Shown here piece by piece: positions 24,086 to 33,076 of a stretch of DNA of 64,000 nucleotides. This stretch comes from Darwinimomas sp045600945 (GTDB lineage Bacteria; Bacillota; Clostridia; Lachnospirales; Lachnospiraceae). The DNA lies in contig JAZRYX010000027.1 of the NCBI GenBank assembly GCA_045600945.1, forward strand, positions 1-64,000, written 5' to 3'. The translations under genes and the position numbers were made by a program. The number at the start of each line of letters is the position of its first letter. Position 1 is the stretch's first letter. The notes under the pieces are model-generated. The model saw only the letters and a program-made list of their open reading frames with translations, had not been told where the DNA came from and did no database searches.

Positions 24086-25683
24086 ATTTTGAATAACGTT
24101 GAGAGTAAGCCTCTTCCGAGTGAAGCTCCCACATTTCCTCCTATCGTCTTTCCGAGAGAACCGCCCACGCTGTTTCCTACTGATTTTCCAAGTTCGCGTC
24201 CGACAGATCCGACAGCTGCACTTGCAACATTCTTGGCTGCGCGTTTTCTTGCTTTCTCTGCTTTCTCTTTCTCTTTCTGTGCCGCTTTCTCTGCCTTCTC
24301 GGCAGCCTTTGCGGCATCTTTCTCTGCCTTTGCCGCTTCCTTCTCTGCCTCTGCAGCTTCTTTCTCTGCGTCAGCCGCATCGCTTAATTCCTGCTGCTTT
24401 CTCTGAAGAAACTCATATGCAGAATCACGATCTATCATCTCATTATATGTCTCTCTAAACTGATCGGATGCTATAACCTGCGATCTCATATTATCATCTA
24501 TGGTTCCCATCTTTGACTGAGGAGGAAGTATGCCTGCAATCTGAGCAACCGATGGAGATCCGTCTTCCTGAATGAAAGATACAACAGCTTCACCTGTTCC
24601 CAGATTTTTAATTGCCTCTTCAGTATCAAAATCAGGATTTTCTCTGAATGCCTGCGATGCTGCTTTGATTCCTTTCTGCTCTGCCGGTGTATATGCTCTG
24701 AGTGCATGTTGAACCTTGTTTCCGAGCTGAGCAAGTACAGAATCAGGAATATCCTTTGGATTTTGAGTTACAAAATATACTCCTACTCCTTTTGATCTGA
24801 TGAGCTTGACAACCTGATCGATCTTTGCAAGAAGTGCCTTTGGTGCATCCGCAAAAAGCAGATGTGCCTCATCAAAGAAAAATACCATCTTCGGTTTCTC
24901 CGGATCTCCGACTTCCGGAAGTTGCTCAAAAAGTTCTCCGAGCATCCAGAGAAGGAATGTGGAATACACCAGCGGATCATGTATCAGGCTTTCCGAATCA
25001 AGAACATTGATATATCCTCTTGAGTCCGGTGCGGTTTTGAACCAGTCAAAAACATTGATTGCAGGCTCTCCGAAGAATTTATCTCCTCCCCTGTCCTCAA
25101 GAGATACCAAAGATCTCATGATTGCTGAAACTGATTTTGAAGATATGTTGCCGTAATCTGCTTTATACTCTGCCGCATTTTCGACACAATAATTAAGAAC
25201 GGATTTTAAATCTTTAAGATCCAGAATAAGAAGACCTTCATCATCTGCTATCTTAAAAACGATATTAAGTATGTCTGACTGAATCTGATTAAGTTCAAGA
25301 AGTCTGGCTAAAAGTAATGGTCCGAACTCCGTAACCGTAGTACGAAGCGGCATGCCTTTTACTCCGTAGATATCCCAGAATCTTGTGGGATAATTTTTAA
25401 ATACAAAGTTCTTATCTGCAAGTCCGTACTTTTGTATTCTGGACTGCATATCGTCACTGTCCTCTCCCTGCATGCACATACCGGCAAGGTCGCCTTTTAC
25501 ATCTGCAAGAAATACCGGGACTCCCGCATCGGAAAAAGACTCAGCCATTACTTTCAATGTAATGGTCTTACCTGTTCCTGTTGCACCGGCGATAAGTCCG
25601 TGCCGGTTTGCCATCTTCGGAAGGACACTGACATATGAACCATCATCTGTCATGCCCACAGTAATCAGATTATTATTATACAT
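24082..25683 (-). CDS. HerA-like ATPase, DUF853 family
   Basis: 533 aa. Walker A GATGTGKT near residue 34 and Walker B (KMVFFFDEAHLLF) plus FVTQNPKDIPDSVLAQLGNK identify a DUF853/HerA-type FtsK-like ATPase. After about residue 420 comes a highly charged Ala/Glu/Lys coiled coil (EKEAAEAEKEAAKAEKDAAK), then a Gly/Val/Ser-rich low-complexity tail (GRELGKSVGNSVGGSLGKT). HerA proteins translocate DNA with NurA in archaea; the bacterial DUF853 branch has no settled role. It is translationally coupled to the HAD-barstar gene, and the H1-like gene lies upstream behind its own terminator. Confidence 0.9.
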   Translation of the reverse strand: MYNNNLITVGMTDDGSYVSVLPKMANRHGLIAGATGTGKTITLKVMAESFSDAGVPVFLADVKGDLAGMCMQGEDSDDMQSRIQKYGLADKNFVFKNYPTRFWDIYGVKGMPLRTTVTEFGPLLLARLLELNQIQSDILNIVFKIADDEGLLILDLKDLKSVLNYCVENAAEYKADYGNISSKSVSAIMRSLVSLEDRGGDKFFGEPAINVFDWFKTAPDSRGYINVLDSESLIHDPLVYSTFLLWMLGELFEQLPEVGDPEKPKMVFFFDEAHLLFADAPKALLAKIDQVVKLIRSKGVGVYFVTQNPKDIPDSVLAQLGNKVQHALRAYTPAEQKGIKAASQAFRENPDFDTEEAIKNLGTGEAVVSFIQEDGSPSVAQIAGILPPQSKMGTIDDNMRSQVIASDQFRETYNEMIDRDSAYEFLQRKQQELSDAADAEKEAAEAEKEAAKAEKDAAKAAEKAEKAAQKEKEKAEKARKRAAKNVASAAVGSVGRELGKSVGNSVGGSLGKTIGGNVGASLGRGLLSTLFKI

Positions 25684-25726
25684 ATCTTACCTCCCGCAAT
25701 CACTTCTAAACTGTCTTCAGTATAAC

Positions 25727-25757
25727 AAAAAAAAGGAGGTGAGTAAACTCACCTCCG
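25727..25757 (-). terminator. Terminator of the histone-H1-like gene
   Basis: The inverted repeat GGAGGTGAG/CTCACCTCC (25735-25756) is followed on the minus strand by eight T, about 70 nt past the stop codon at 25829. The interval between stop and hairpin shows no further feature. Confidence 0.85.
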
Positions 25758-25828
25758 CAATGATTTATCCTTGTAAATCAATCAATATTTGTAAGCACTT
25801 TCTCAGCTACTGCTTTAAAAAACGCTGC

Positions 25829-26470
25829 TTATTTAGCTGCCTTCTTTGCAACTGCTTTCTTAGCTGCTGCTTTCTTAACTGCTGTCTTAGCTACTGCTTT
25901 CTTAACTGCTGCCTTAGTTGCTGCCTTCTTAACTGCTGTCTTGGCAACCGCCTTCTTAGCTGCCGGCTTAGCTGCTGCTTTCTTAACTGCTGCCTTAGCT
26001 ACTGCCTTCTTAACTGCTTCCTTCTTAACTGCCGGCTTTGCTGCTGCTTTCTTAACTGCTGCCTTAACTGCTGTCTTAGCTACTGCCTTCTTAACTGCTG
26101 TTTTAGCTGCTGCCTTCTTAACTGCTGCCTTAGCTGCTGCCTTAGCTACTGTCTTCTTAGCTGCTGTCTTAGCCACTGCCTTAGCTGCTGTCTTAGCTAC
26201 TGCCTTCTTAACTGCTGCCTTAGCTACTGCCTTCTTAGCTGCCGGCTTTGCTGCTGTCTTAGCTGCTGCCTTAGCTGCTACCTTAGCTACTGCCTTCTTA
26301 ACTGCCGGTTTAGCTGCTGCCTTAGCTACTGCCTTCTTAACTGCCGGTTTAGCTGCTGCCTTAGCTACTGCCTTTTTAGCTACTGCCTCAACTGCTTTCT
26401 TAGCTACTGCCTTCTTAGCTGCAACTTTCTTTTCTGAAGCTTTTAATACTTCTGTCTTATCAACTAACAT
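25829..26470 (-). CDS. Histone H1-like lysine/alanine repeat protein
   Basis: 213 aa made almost entirely of Lys, Ala, Val, Thr and Pro in short repeats such as KKAVAKAAAKPAV and KKAVAKTAVKAAV, after a short acidic-containing start (MLVDKTEVLKASEKK). Composition and spacing match the C-terminal tail of eukaryotic histone H1 and bacterial H1-like nucleoid proteins, so non-specific DNA (or RNA) binding is expected. There is no globular domain, Cys, Trp or aromatic residue. A consensus sigma70-type promoter, an AGGAGG RBS and a strong terminator make it an independent, probably highly expressed unit. The DNA is a run of near-repeats, prone to copy-number change. Confidence 0.85.
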   Translation of the reverse strand: MLVDKTEVLKASEKKVAAKKAVAKKAVEAVAKKAVAKAAAKPAVKKAVAKAAAKPAVKKAVAKVAAKAAAKTAAKPAAKKAVAKAAVKKAVAKTAAKAVAKTAAKKTVAKAAAKAAVKKAAAKTAVKKAVAKTAVKAAVKKAAAKPAVKKEAVKKAVAKAAVKKAAAKPAAKKAVAKTAVKKAATKAAVKKAVAKTAVKKAAAKKAVAKKAAK

Positions 26471-26517
26471 AATTTCCTCCTAGTCCCTCAAAGGGTTTGA
26501 TAACTCATACATAAAAA

Positions 26518-26546
26518 ATTATAAATGTAATTTTTTTTCTTGTCAA
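26518..26546 (-). promoter_or_regulatory. Consensus promoter of the H1-like gene
   Basis: TTGACA (26541-26546) and TATAAT (26518-26523) are both perfect hexamers with a 17-bp spacer on the minus strand, giving a 5' untranslated region of about 40 nt before the AGGAGG-led ATG. Of the promoters noted in this window it is the only one with both perfect hexamers and the ideal 17-bp spacing. Confidence 0.85.
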
Positions 26547-26566
26547 TAAATTGTATTTTTCAAAAA

Positions 26567-27409
26567 TCAAATGTTCTGTTGCTTTCTCGAATATGTTACA
26601 AGCACATCTGTCGCAGCCATTTTCAAAACTATTTTTTTGATAAGCATATCAAGTTCTTTTCCTTCTTCGTAATTTGCTTTTGCCGCAAAATTTATTCTGT
26701 TATCTCTCATAAGTTCACGCACGGTATCTTTTTTATTTCCCTGATAAACAGCTATTGCCTGTCCTCCGTTTACACTTACAAGTTTCATGCATGGTACATC
26801 AGTAAGTCCGTCACCGATATATATCATATTTCTAAACGGTACTCTTCTGTCAGGTTCGGGAACATATTTATTGAGTTTACTGTTATCACCCAAATTTAAA
26901 AGTCCCTTATTTATCCTGAACAGATATTGTGTCTTTCCTGTAAAGTTTACACCCATCTTCGGCCAGTCTGCAGCACCGTTCTCATCATAATGAAATTCGC
27001 ATGCAAAGATTTCTTTAAAACGATCTGCGATTTTACAGCCTTGTATAATTTCTTTAAGTCCGGATGAGATGATGTAGTGTTCAATCGTCACACCGTTTTC
27101 TTCTCCGAACTTATTGATCCTTTCAAACCATGTCTCGACACCCGGAAACAGTTTAATATCTTTTCCTGCCCTTTCAAAAACATCCCTTGTGATCGGTCTG
27201 TGTTTATCTTTTGACAACCTGAGCATGAGATACATGTATGTAAGGACAGGATCCATCTTTTCTTCTTTCGCCATCCGATCGGTTTTTGTCCAAAAACTTT
27301 CCGCAGACTCTTCAAGACTCGGAATAAAAGTGTATTCCTGCATATCCTTCGTACATAATGTCTTATCAAAATCATACATCAGCGCAATGATTGGTTTTTT
27401 TTCTTTCAT
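26567..27409 (-). CDS. HAD family phosphatase (phosphoserine-phosphatase-like)
   Basis: 280 aa. Motif I is YDFDKTLCTKD, motif II lies in HYIISSGLKEII, and motif IV is YIGDGLTDVPCMK; the long helical cap between I and II is like that of phosphoserine phosphatase relatives. The substrate is not predictable. It reads away from the cold-shock gene with a GAAGG RBS and lies just upstream of the H1-like gene's promoter, with no clear terminator between. Confidence 0.88.
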   Translation of the reverse strand: MKEKKPIIALMYDFDKTLCTKDMQEYTFIPSLEESAESFWTKTDRMAKEEKMDPVLTYMYLMLRLSKDKHRPITRDVFERAGKDIKLFPGVETWFERINKFGEENGVTIEHYIISSGLKEIIQGCKIADRFKEIFACEFHYDENGAADWPKMGVNFTGKTQYLFRINKGLLNLGDNSKLNKYVPEPDRRVPFRNMIYIGDGLTDVPCMKLVSVNGGQAIAVYQGNKKDTVRELMRDNRINFAAKANYEEGKELDMLIKKIVLKMAATDVLVTYSRKQQNI

Positions 27410-27463
27410 ATATAACCTTCTTTCTGTTGTTTCAGAAGTTGTATTAATAATAATGGATTTTTC

Positions 27464-27498
27464 AAAAAAATAAAAGTCCGACCATATGCCGGGCTTTT
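27464..27498 (-). terminator. Terminator of the cold-shock gene
   Basis: An 11-bp stem with one mismatch (27472-27498) is followed by seven T on the minus strand, 20 nt beyond the cold-shock stop. Confidence 0.8.
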
Positions 27499-27517
27499 AT
27501 AGTTTTTGTAAGTGTGT

Positions 27518-27724
27518 TTAAGCAACCACTGTAACGTTAACTGCCTGTACGCCTCTGTTTCCTTCAGCTGTCTCGAAAGTAACCTTCTGGCCATCCTCGA
27601 GTGTCTTATAGCCTTCGGAATTGATGCCTGAGAAATGAACAAAAATTTCTTTTCCGTCAGCGTCATCTGTGATAAAGCCGTAACCCTTAGTAGCATTAAA
27701 CCACTTTACTGTACCACTGTGCAT
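27518..27724 (-). CDS. Cold shock protein (CspA family)
   Basis: 68 aa from the ATG ending at 27724, which has GGAGG about 9 nt upstream; the longer frame to 27808 includes the promoter and is rejected. RNP1 (KGYGFI) and RNP2-like (IFVHFS) motifs of the single OB-fold cold-shock domain are present (GTVKWFNATKGYGFI). It acts as a single-strand RNA/DNA chaperone. It is a monocistronic unit with its own promoter and terminator. Confidence 0.96.
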   Translation of the reverse strand: MHSGTVKWFNATKGYGFITDDADGKEIFVHFSGINSEGYKTLEDGQKVTFETAEGNRGVQAVNVTVVA

Positions 27725-27755
27725 AACATGCCTCCAAAATATAATCAGTACAATG

Positions 27756-27784
27756 AGTATAACAAATTGACAAAAAATCGTCAA
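27756..27784 (-). promoter_or_regulatory. Promoter of the cold-shock gene
   Basis: Minus-strand TTGACG (27779-27784) and TATACT (27756-27761) are separated by 17 bp. The 5' untranslated region would be only about 25 nt, far shorter than the long thermosensing leader of E. coli cspA. Confidence 0.7.
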
Positions 27785-27811
27785 TGTTTCTTTGTCTCCA
27801 TTGTGCATTTT

Positions 27812-29749
27812 TTAAAGTGCAAAACGGTCTAAAAAGTCACGTTCCGTTAATATTGGTACATTCAGTTCTTTCGCTTTCTTGTTTTTGGATGATACGGAGT
27901 TAATATCATTATTGATCAGAAAACTCGTGGCACCGCTTACGGATGATGCACATTTACCTCCGCGATCCTCGATAAACTGCTGAAGCTCTTTTCTGTTTGA
28001 GAAGTGTTCAACATTTCCGGTAATGACAAATATCAGTCCCTTAAGATTCTGCTCGCTCATCTGATCTGCCGAACTCTTTTGCAAAACGACCTCTGTCAAA
28101 AGCTCATCAATCCGGCGGTTGTTATTATCATCTGTGAAATAATCCACGATGGCATCTGCGAGTACATTTCCGATTCCTTCTATACCGCACAACTTATCTG
28201 CATCGGCATTTCTGAATCTTTCAAAATCGTCTTCAAATGCTTTGCTTATCGCCTTTGCATTGGCTGCTCCTATTCCCGGAATGCCCAGTGAATATATGAA
28301 TCTTGCAGTCGTAGTCTGAGATGCTTTCTTTGCAGCTTCAATCAGGTTATCCGCGGATTTCTCTCCGAAGCCGTCAAGCATCGCTATCTCACTTCTGTAT
28401 CTGCCGAGTCTGAAGATATCGACATATTCTTTTATGAATCCTGCAGAGATGAGTTTCTCAAGAGTCATCTCACTGAGCCCCTCGATGTTCATCGCATCAC
28501 GCGAGCATAGCAGTGCAAACGACTTGACTTTCTTTACCGGACACTGAGTATTGACGCACACCAAAGTCTTGACACCATTTTGCGCCTCTGTCACGGTCGG
28601 CATACCGCATACCGGACATACTTCCGGAATATCTTTCACACCGGATCTGGTCAGATTATCTGCTATCTGAGGTATGATCATGTTCGCTTTATAAACAGTG
28701 ATTGTATCTCCTGCGCCAAGTTCAAGTGATTCCATAACACTTATATTGTGGACGCTGGCTCTTGAAACCGTGGTTCCCTCTATCTCAACCGGTTCAAACA
28801 CGGCTACAGGGTTAATGAGTCCTGTTCTTGACGGTGACCATTCTATGTATTTAAGTTTTGTCTCTGCAATCTCGTCACTCCATTTAAATGCTATCGCATT
28901 TCTGGGGAATTTCGCAGTCGTTCCCAGCGACTCTCCGTAAGCAATATCTTCAAGAAGCAGCACAAGTCCGTCGGATGGAATATCATAAGTCTCAATGCGT
29001 TTTGCAAAATCTGCTACGGCATCGGATAAGGTATCGGCATCGACAATAACATAATCCACAACATCAAATCCCTGCTCTCTGAGCCATTTGAATTTATTGC
29101 TGTTCAGATTCTTAAAATCAACATCTGCAGATACAAGACTGAATGCAAAAAGATTAACATTCCTTTCGGCAGTTACTGCAGGATCAAGCTGCCGCACAGA
29201 ACCTGAGCAAAGATTCCTCGGATTTTTATACTCTCCGCTGAACTTTTCAAAATCGGAATATTTTATAACTGCTTCACCACGCAGCACAAGTTTTCCTTTA
29301 TACGGTATGCGAAGCGGAACATTTCGGAATCTTCCGGCATTGTTCGTTACATCCTCTCCTATGAATCCGTTACCTCTTGTAACTGCCTGTTTGAGCATGC
29401 CGTCTTCATATGTGAGCACTATTGTAAGTCCGTCTAATTTCCATGAAAGTATGGCCTTCTGATCGCCTATCCACTCCTTAAGAGTATCAACAGATTTGGT
29501 TTTATCCAGAGATAGCATAGGTTTTTCATGCTCAACTTTCGCAAGCTGTGAAAGCACTTCATAACCGACATTCTGAGTAACCGAATCAGACAGTACTATG
29601 CCTGTCTTTTCTTCGAGTTTAATGAGTTCATCATACAGAGCATCGTATTCATAATTACTCATGATTTCCCTGCTCTGCTGGTAATATGCCAGCGATGCCT
29701 CTTTCAGAATCTTATTCAGTTCAACCATTCTGGATTTATCTTTTTCCAT
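27812..29749 (-). CDS. ligA: NAD-dependent DNA ligase
   Basis: 645 aa, a little shorter than typical LigA (~670). The adenylation domain has the KxDG motif (SWKLDGLTIVL). Downstream come an OB-fold, a four-Cys zinc finger (CPVCGMPT...CVNTQCPVKK), helix-hairpin-helix repeats (GIPGIGAANAKAI; GIEGIGNVLADAI) and a C-terminal BRCT domain (KGLIFVITGNVEHF). It seals nicks during replication and repair. The start overlaps the rluF end by 34 nt; an internal Met seven codons later is an alternative start. Confidence 0.95.
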   Translation of the reverse strand: MEKDKSRMVELNKILKEASLAYYQQSREIMSNYEYDALYDELIKLEEKTGIVLSDSVTQNVGYEVLSQLAKVEHEKPMLSLDKTKSVDTLKEWIGDQKAILSWKLDGLTIVLTYEDGMLKQAVTRGNGFIGEDVTNNAGRFRNVPLRIPYKGKLVLRGEAVIKYSDFEKFSGEYKNPRNLCSGSVRQLDPAVTAERNVNLFAFSLVSADVDFKNLNSNKFKWLREQGFDVVDYVIVDADTLSDAVADFAKRIETYDIPSDGLVLLLEDIAYGESLGTTAKFPRNAIAFKWSDEIAETKLKYIEWSPSRTGLINPVAVFEPVEIEGTTVSRASVHNISVMESLELGAGDTITVYKANMIIPQIADNLTRSGVKDIPEVCPVCGMPTVTEAQNGVKTLVCVNTQCPVKKVKSFALLCSRDAMNIEGLSEMTLEKLISAGFIKEYVDIFRLGRYRSEIAMLDGFGEKSADNLIEAAKKASQTTTARFIYSLGIPGIGAANAKAISKAFEDDFERFRNADADKLCGIEGIGNVLADAIVDYFTDDNNNRRIDELLTEVVLQKSSADQMSEQNLKGLIFVITGNVEHFSNRKELQQFIEDRGGKCASSVSGATSFLINNDINSVSSKNKKAKELNVPILTERDFLDRFAL

Positions 29750-30417
29750 TTTCCTTCTTTTATGGAGCCGAGTCTTACTCCCATGATTCTTATTCGTTTA
29801 AGTTTTATGACTTCGTAACCGCACTCTTTGCACATTCTTCTGATCTGTCGGTTAAGTCCCTGAGTCAGTATAATATTAAATGTCCTTGCACCGGTTCTTT
29901 CTACTTCACACGGTCTTGTGGATTTCTCCAGTTCCTTAAGATACATACCCTCTCGCATCTTCTTAAGAGCTGCCTCCGTAAGAGGCTTATCAACTTCCAC
30001 TTCATATTCTTTTTCATGAAAGTTCGAAGCCTTAAGTATATCATTTACCAGATCACCGTCATTGGTCATCAGTATCAGTCCTTCAGAATCCTTATCCAGT
30101 CTGCCTATCGGATATACTCTTTCGGGATAATCAACCAGATCTACAATGTTCGGTGCCCTGTCATTATCTGTTGTCGTACATACCACACCTCTGGGTTTAT
30201 ATACTGCGAGAACGACCTTTTTGACTTTTGCGGCATCATCCGCGACTCCTATGATTTTATCACCTACGGTCACGACTTCCTTGCCCGAGACTTTGCTTCC
30301 CGGCACGGCTTTATGTCCGTCTATGCGTACCAGACCGGCTTCTATGAGTCTGTCGGCTTCTCTTCTGGAACAATATCCCATCGTGCTTAAATATTTATTT
30401 ATTCGCATTTCTCCCAT
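29716..30417 (-). CDS. 23S rRNA pseudouridine synthase (RluB/RluF family)
   Basis: 233 aa. An N-terminal S4 RNA-binding domain (RINKYLSTMGYCSRREADRL) is followed by the RsuA/RluB/E/F catalytic region with the active-site Asp in VYPIGRLDKDSEGLILMTND and the closing LTQGLNRQIRRMC. The last motif and length most resemble RluF, which modifies U2604 of 23S rRNA, but RluB-type activity is not excluded. The ATG at 30417 lies 6 nt after a TGATATAAT extended -10 box and has no Shine-Dalgarno, suggesting a leaderless mRNA. Confidence 0.92.
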   Translation of the reverse strand: MGEMRINKYLSTMGYCSRREADRLIEAGLVRIDGHKAVPGSKVSGKEVVTVGDKIIGVADDAAKVKKVVLAVYKPRGVVCTTTDNDRAPNIVDLVDYPERVYPIGRLDKDSEGLILMTNDGDLVNDILKASNFHEKEYEVEVDKPLTEAALKKMREGMYLKELEKSTRPCEVERTGARTFNIILTQGLNRQIRRMCKECGYEVIKLKRIRIMGVRLGSIKEGKWKKINPEWLN

Positions 30418-30423
30418 ATGAAA

Positions 30424-30441
30424 ATTATATCATATATGATA
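30424..30441. promoter_or_regulatory. Divergent rluF/trpS promoter region with palindrome
   Basis: The 14-bp palindrome TATCATATATGATA (30428-30441) overlaps a minus-strand extended -10 (TGATATAAT, -10 at 30424-30429) that sits 6 nt before the rluF ATG, and a plus-strand TATGAT (30435-30440) facing trpS. No clear -35 boxes are seen. Shared control of the two genes is possible. Confidence 0.5.
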
Positions 30442-30478
30442 CACTAGAGGGCAGAATAATTATGGAAGAAGGTACTAT

Positions 30479-31483
30479 ATGTTAGGTGACCAGAAAGTAC
30501 TGTTCAGTGGTATGCAGGCCACGGGAAATCTTACACTCGGTAATTATCTCGGAGCTTTAAAGAACTGGGTTAATATCAGCGACGAGTACAAAACATTTTT
30601 CTGCGTAGTTGATGAACACTCTATCACGGTTCGTCAGGATCCGGCAGAACTCCGCAAAAGAGCAAGAGCACTTCTTATGCTTTATATCGCGGCAGGACTC
30701 GATCCCGAAAAGAACTGTATCTATTATCAGAGTCATGTTTCGGGACATGCGGAACTCGCATGGATACTCAATTGCTTCACTTATATGGGTGAGCTCTCAC
30801 GTATGACTCAGTTCAAAGACAAATCCGCAAAACATGCAGACAACATCAATGCCGGATTGTTCACATATCCTGTCCTTATGGCAGCTGATATCCTCTTATA
30901 TCAGGCAGACGTTGTCCCGGTTGGTATCGATCAGAAGCAGCATCTTGAGCTTACGCGCGATATCGCGGAGAGGTTCAATTCTATATACGGCGAGGTATTT
31001 ACCATCCCCGAGATCTATCTCGGCAAGGTCGGACGAAAGATCATGAGTCTGCAGGATCCCGCTAAGAAGATGAGCAAATCCGATGAAAATCCGAACGGCT
31101 CTATCTACCTCATGGATGACAAAGATACCATCATACGCAAGTTCAAACGTGCTGTTACTGATAGTGAAGCATGCGTTCGTTACAGTGATAATCAGCCGGG
31201 TATCAAGAATCTGCTGGATATCTATTGCGCATGTACAGGTTCAACTACCGAAGCAGCCGAGAAAGAGTTTGAAGGAAAAGGATACGGCGATTTCAAGATT
31301 GCAGTCGGTGAGGCTGTTGCAGGAGAACTCATACCTCTGCAGAATCGTTTCCATGAACTTGAACAGAACAAGGATTATGTAGATAAGATTATTAAGGAAA
31401 ATGCCGAGCAGGCCTCCTACTTTGCGAATAAAACCTTACGTAAAGTTCAGAAGAAAATCGGATTCCCTGAAAGAGTCAGATGA
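30479..31483 (+). CDS. trpS: Tryptophanyl-tRNA synthetase
   Basis: 334 aa, typical bacterial length. The HIGH-like motif is TGNLTLGNYLGALKNW and the KMSKS motif is intact (AKKMSKSDENPNGS); the tryptophan-binding GIDQKQHLELTRDIA is also present. It charges tRNA-Trp; a tRNA-Trp gene lies at 7025-7095. The 61-nt upstream interval is too short for a T-box leader. The RBS GAAGG is 7 nt before the ATG. Confidence 0.97.
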   Translation: MLGDQKVLFSGMQATGNLTLGNYLGALKNWVNISDEYKTFFCVVDEHSITVRQDPAELRKRARALLMLYIAAGLDPEKNCIYYQSHVSGHAELAWILNCFTYMGELSRMTQFKDKSAKHADNINAGLFTYPVLMAADILLYQADVVPVGIDQKQHLELTRDIAERFNSIYGEVFTIPEIYLGKVGRKIMSLQDPAKKMSKSDENPNGSIYLMDDKDTIIRKFKRAVTDSEACVRYSDNQPGIKNLLDIYCACTGSTTEAAEKEFEGKGYGDFKIAVGEAVAGELIPLQNRFHELEQNKDYVDKIIKENAEQASYFANKTLRKVQKKIGFPERVR

Positions 31484-31500
31484 TTCGGACAAAAACAAAA

Positions 31501-31536
31501 AATCCTCTGTGGAAAAACCACGGAGGATTTTTATTT
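31501..31536. terminator. Bidirectional terminator between trpS and putP
   Basis: A 12-bp stem with one G:T pair (AATCCTCTGTGG / CCACGGAGGATT) is followed by T-runs on the plus strand and, past an A-rich arm, on the minus strand, and serves the two convergent genes. Confidence 0.85.
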
Positions 31537-31544
31537 CAAACTTA

Positions 31545-33005
31545 TCAGTCTTTGTAATTAACTGCAGTATCAAAAAGTTCCTGAACTTTCTGAGGAGCTC
31601 CGCCTGTTGCATTGGTTACAATGATTGAAACGATAAGACCTGCAACAAATCCCGGAAGAATCTCATAGATACCCGTCGGTCCGCTTAAGAAGATAAGCCA
31701 TATGATATCTACTGCAGCGCCTGTTACGATACCTGCAAGAGCACCCTGTCGGTTAAACTTCTTCCAGAAGAGACTTAAGATGATTACCGGGCTGAATGCC
31801 GCTCCGAAGATACCCCATGCATTTTCAACAAGTCCCATTATGGTTCCGCTGTTCGGATTTGATGCAATGATAACTGCGATAACCGTGATAATAAGAACAA
31901 CGAATCTTCCTGCCCAAAGCATCTCCTTATCCGTAGCCTTGCCTTTACGAATGATAGGCTTATAAACATCGCTTGCAAATGCCGAAGCAGATGAAAGAAG
32001 CTGTGAATCAGCCGTTGACATAGATGCCGCGAGTATAGCAGAAAGAAGTATACCTGAGATAAGTCCCGGGAATATCATTCTGACCATCTGGATAAATACC
32101 GTTGAGTTATCATCGATATTTCCGAGAAGGAGATGTCCGATACATCCTGATGCTACCGAGAAGATAACGATGATTACATTCCATGCGATACCGATTTTTG
32201 CCGACTTCTTTAATTCTTTGTCTGATCTGAGCGACATGAATCTTACGATGATATGAGGCATACCGAAGTATCCGAGTCCCCATGCAAGTCCCGATACAAC
32301 CTGCCTCCAGTCTGCAAAGAGATTCCAGTAATTCTCCGGAAGATTTGAAAATCCGTCAACTGCTCCGCCGCCTGCATTGATAACTCCGAGTGCAAAGATA
32401 GGAGCTATAAGAAGTGCGCCCAGCATCAGAAGTCCCTGGAAAAAGTCAGTCCAGCAAACTGCCGAGAATCCACCAAGGAATGTATATGCAAGAATGATAG
32501 CTGCTGCTATATACATGGCAGCCGTCGAATCGATACCGATAACAGTGTTAAAAAGTGTACCGCAGGCCTTCATACTTGATGCTGCATAGATAGTATATGC
32601 TACAAGGAAGATGATTGCACAGACAACCTGGGTAGTCTTCTTTTCAGACAGAAATCTGTTTGTAAGATACTGCGGTACCGTGATTGAATCTCCGGATACG
32701 ATAGTGAACTTGCGCAGTCTGCCTGCCTCACACAGCCATGCGATTGCATAACCGATTGCAAGTCCTATGGCAACCCATGCATTTCCGAGTCCGGTCGCAT
32801 AAACAGATGCAGGAAGTCCCATAAGCACCCACGCGCTCATGTCAGATGCTCCGGCACTTAGTGCAGAAACCCATGCGCCCATCTGACGACCGCCGAGGAA
32901 ATAATCTTTCTCACCGCCGTTTTTTGATTTTACAAAGAAATAAACACCGATACCCAACATAAATATCAGGTAAATGATGAATACTATACTCTCAATATTT
33001 AACAT
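31545..33005 (-). CDS. putP: Sodium/proline symporter (PutP, SSS family)
   Basis: 486 aa with about 12-13 membrane segments. Motifs of the solute:sodium symporter family include DYFLGGRQMGAWVSALSAGA, MSAWVLMGLPASVYATGLG, AYTFLGGFSAVCWTDFFQG and the sodium-site helix LLSAILAASMSTADSQLL. The substrate is most likely L-proline, taken up with Na+. RBS GGAGG precedes the ATG; the gene is monocistronic. Confidence 0.93.
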   Translation of the reverse strand: MLNIESIVFIIYLIFMLGIGVYFFVKSKNGGEKDYFLGGRQMGAWVSALSAGASDMSAWVLMGLPASVYATGLGNAWVAIGLAIGYAIAWLCEAGRLRKFTIVSGDSITVPQYLTNRFLSEKKTTQVVCAIIFLVAYTIYAASSMKACGTLFNTVIGIDSTAAMYIAAAIILAYTFLGGFSAVCWTDFFQGLLMLGALLIAPIFALGVINAGGGAVDGFSNLPENYWNLFADWRQVVSGLAWGLGYFGMPHIIVRFMSLRSDKELKKSAKIGIAWNVIIVIFSVASGCIGHLLLGNIDDNSTVFIQMVRMIFPGLISGILLSAILAASMSTADSQLLSSASAFASDVYKPIIRKGKATDKEMLWAGRFVVLIITVIAVIIASNPNSGTIMGLVENAWGIFGAAFSPVIILSLFWKKFNRQGALAGIVTGAAVDIIWLIFLSGPTGIYEILPGFVAGLIVSIIVTNATGGAPQKVQELFDTAVNYKD

Positions 33006-33076
33006 ACCCTAACATCCTCCTAACTGAAAAACCGAACTACAAAATAATATCACAAATACTCATTCCCGTAAACTCT

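Noticed and set aside
24082..24440. Low-complexity tail of the HerA-like ATPase as a sequencing artefact
   Set aside because: The frame stays open with regular coiled-coil spacing and ends in a coupled ATGA overlap with the next gene.
25840..26450. Repeats resembling a CRISPR array or minisatellite
   Set aside because: Units are short, in frame and encode KKAVAKAA-type peptide repeats; there are no unique spacers of constant length and no cas genes.
25472..26483. Long plus-strand frames opposite the H1-like gene (Cys/Leu-rich 321 aa and Ala/Leu-rich 180 aa)
   Set aside because: They mirror the Lys/Ala repeat on the other strand; they have no RBS or family resemblance, and the minus-strand frame has promoter, RBS and terminator.
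29686..30390. 234-aa plus-strand frame opposite ligA/rluF
   Set aside because: Shadow of the rluF gene; His/Tyr/Cys-rich nonsense composition.
30418..30478. T-box leader for trpS
   Set aside because: Only 61 nt separate the divergent start codons, far too short for a T-box, and no T-box motif is seen.
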